Origin: JBBQZO01 sp038207625
GTDB taxonomy: Bacteria > Pseudomonadota > Gammaproteobacteria > Burkholderiales > Burkholderiaceae_D
Length of the DNA: 6,295 bases
Reading direction: 5' to 3'
Assembly: GCA_038207625.1 (NCBI GenBank)
Contig: JBBQZO010000075.1
Span: forward strand, 1 to 6,295
Positions 6,295-6,295 of the stretch are shown here, piece by piece. The notes under the pieces are model-generated. The model was not told the origin of the DNA, made no database searches, and saw only the letters and a list, made by a program, of their open reading frames with translations. Position 1 is the first letter of the stretch; each line of letters begins with the position of its first letter. The translations under genes were made by a program, and so were the position numbers.

Positions 6295-6295
6295 C

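Overview
The window reads as high-GC chromosomal DNA from a proteobacterium. The style of the membrane acyltransferase, the COG4757-like hydrolase and the strongly GC-ending codons suggest a betaproteobacterium, perhaps an Oxalobacteraceae relative (Massilia/Duganella type). That placement is an impression from protein style, not a search result. There is no rRNA, tRNA, CRISPR array or insertion sequence.

Left part (1-1910): the C-terminal end of an unrecognised + strand gene runs off the left edge and is followed by a perfect 16-bp palindrome. Convergent to it is a two-gene minus-strand operon: a TetR-family regulator and, 12 bp downstream, a serine alpha/beta hydrolase. The operon has a very clear sigma70-type promoter (TTGACT, 17 bp, TACTAT). 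This is overlaid by a 30-bp, almost perfectly symmetric nest of inverted repeats, which is the likely autoregulatory operator. The -10 box lies so close to the tetR ATG that the mRNA is predicted to be leaderless.

Middle (1910-3225): a divergent + strand gene encodes an OafA-type integral membrane O-acyltransferase (acyltransferase family 3) with an intact R-X10-H motif. It is preceded by about 200 bp of leader without an obvious ribosome binding site.

Right part (3305-6295): a minus-strand sulfation block. In transcription order it holds the tail of an unknown gene, a PAPS-dependent sulfotransferase (1 nt after that gene's stop), an arginase-superfamily protein (overlapping the sulfotransferase by 4 nt), and, after 149 bp containing its own extended -10 promoter, cysC (APS kinase). 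The APS kinase makes PAPS, the donor the sulfotransferase needs, so the block looks like a small sulfate-transfer pathway with local donor supply. The arginase-like enzyme has Cys where the first metal-binding His is expected, and Ala where the guanidinium-binding Glu of arginase is expected, so its substrate is uncertain. The sulfotransferase/divergent-ureohydrolase pair with dedicated APS kinase is the most interesting part of the window.
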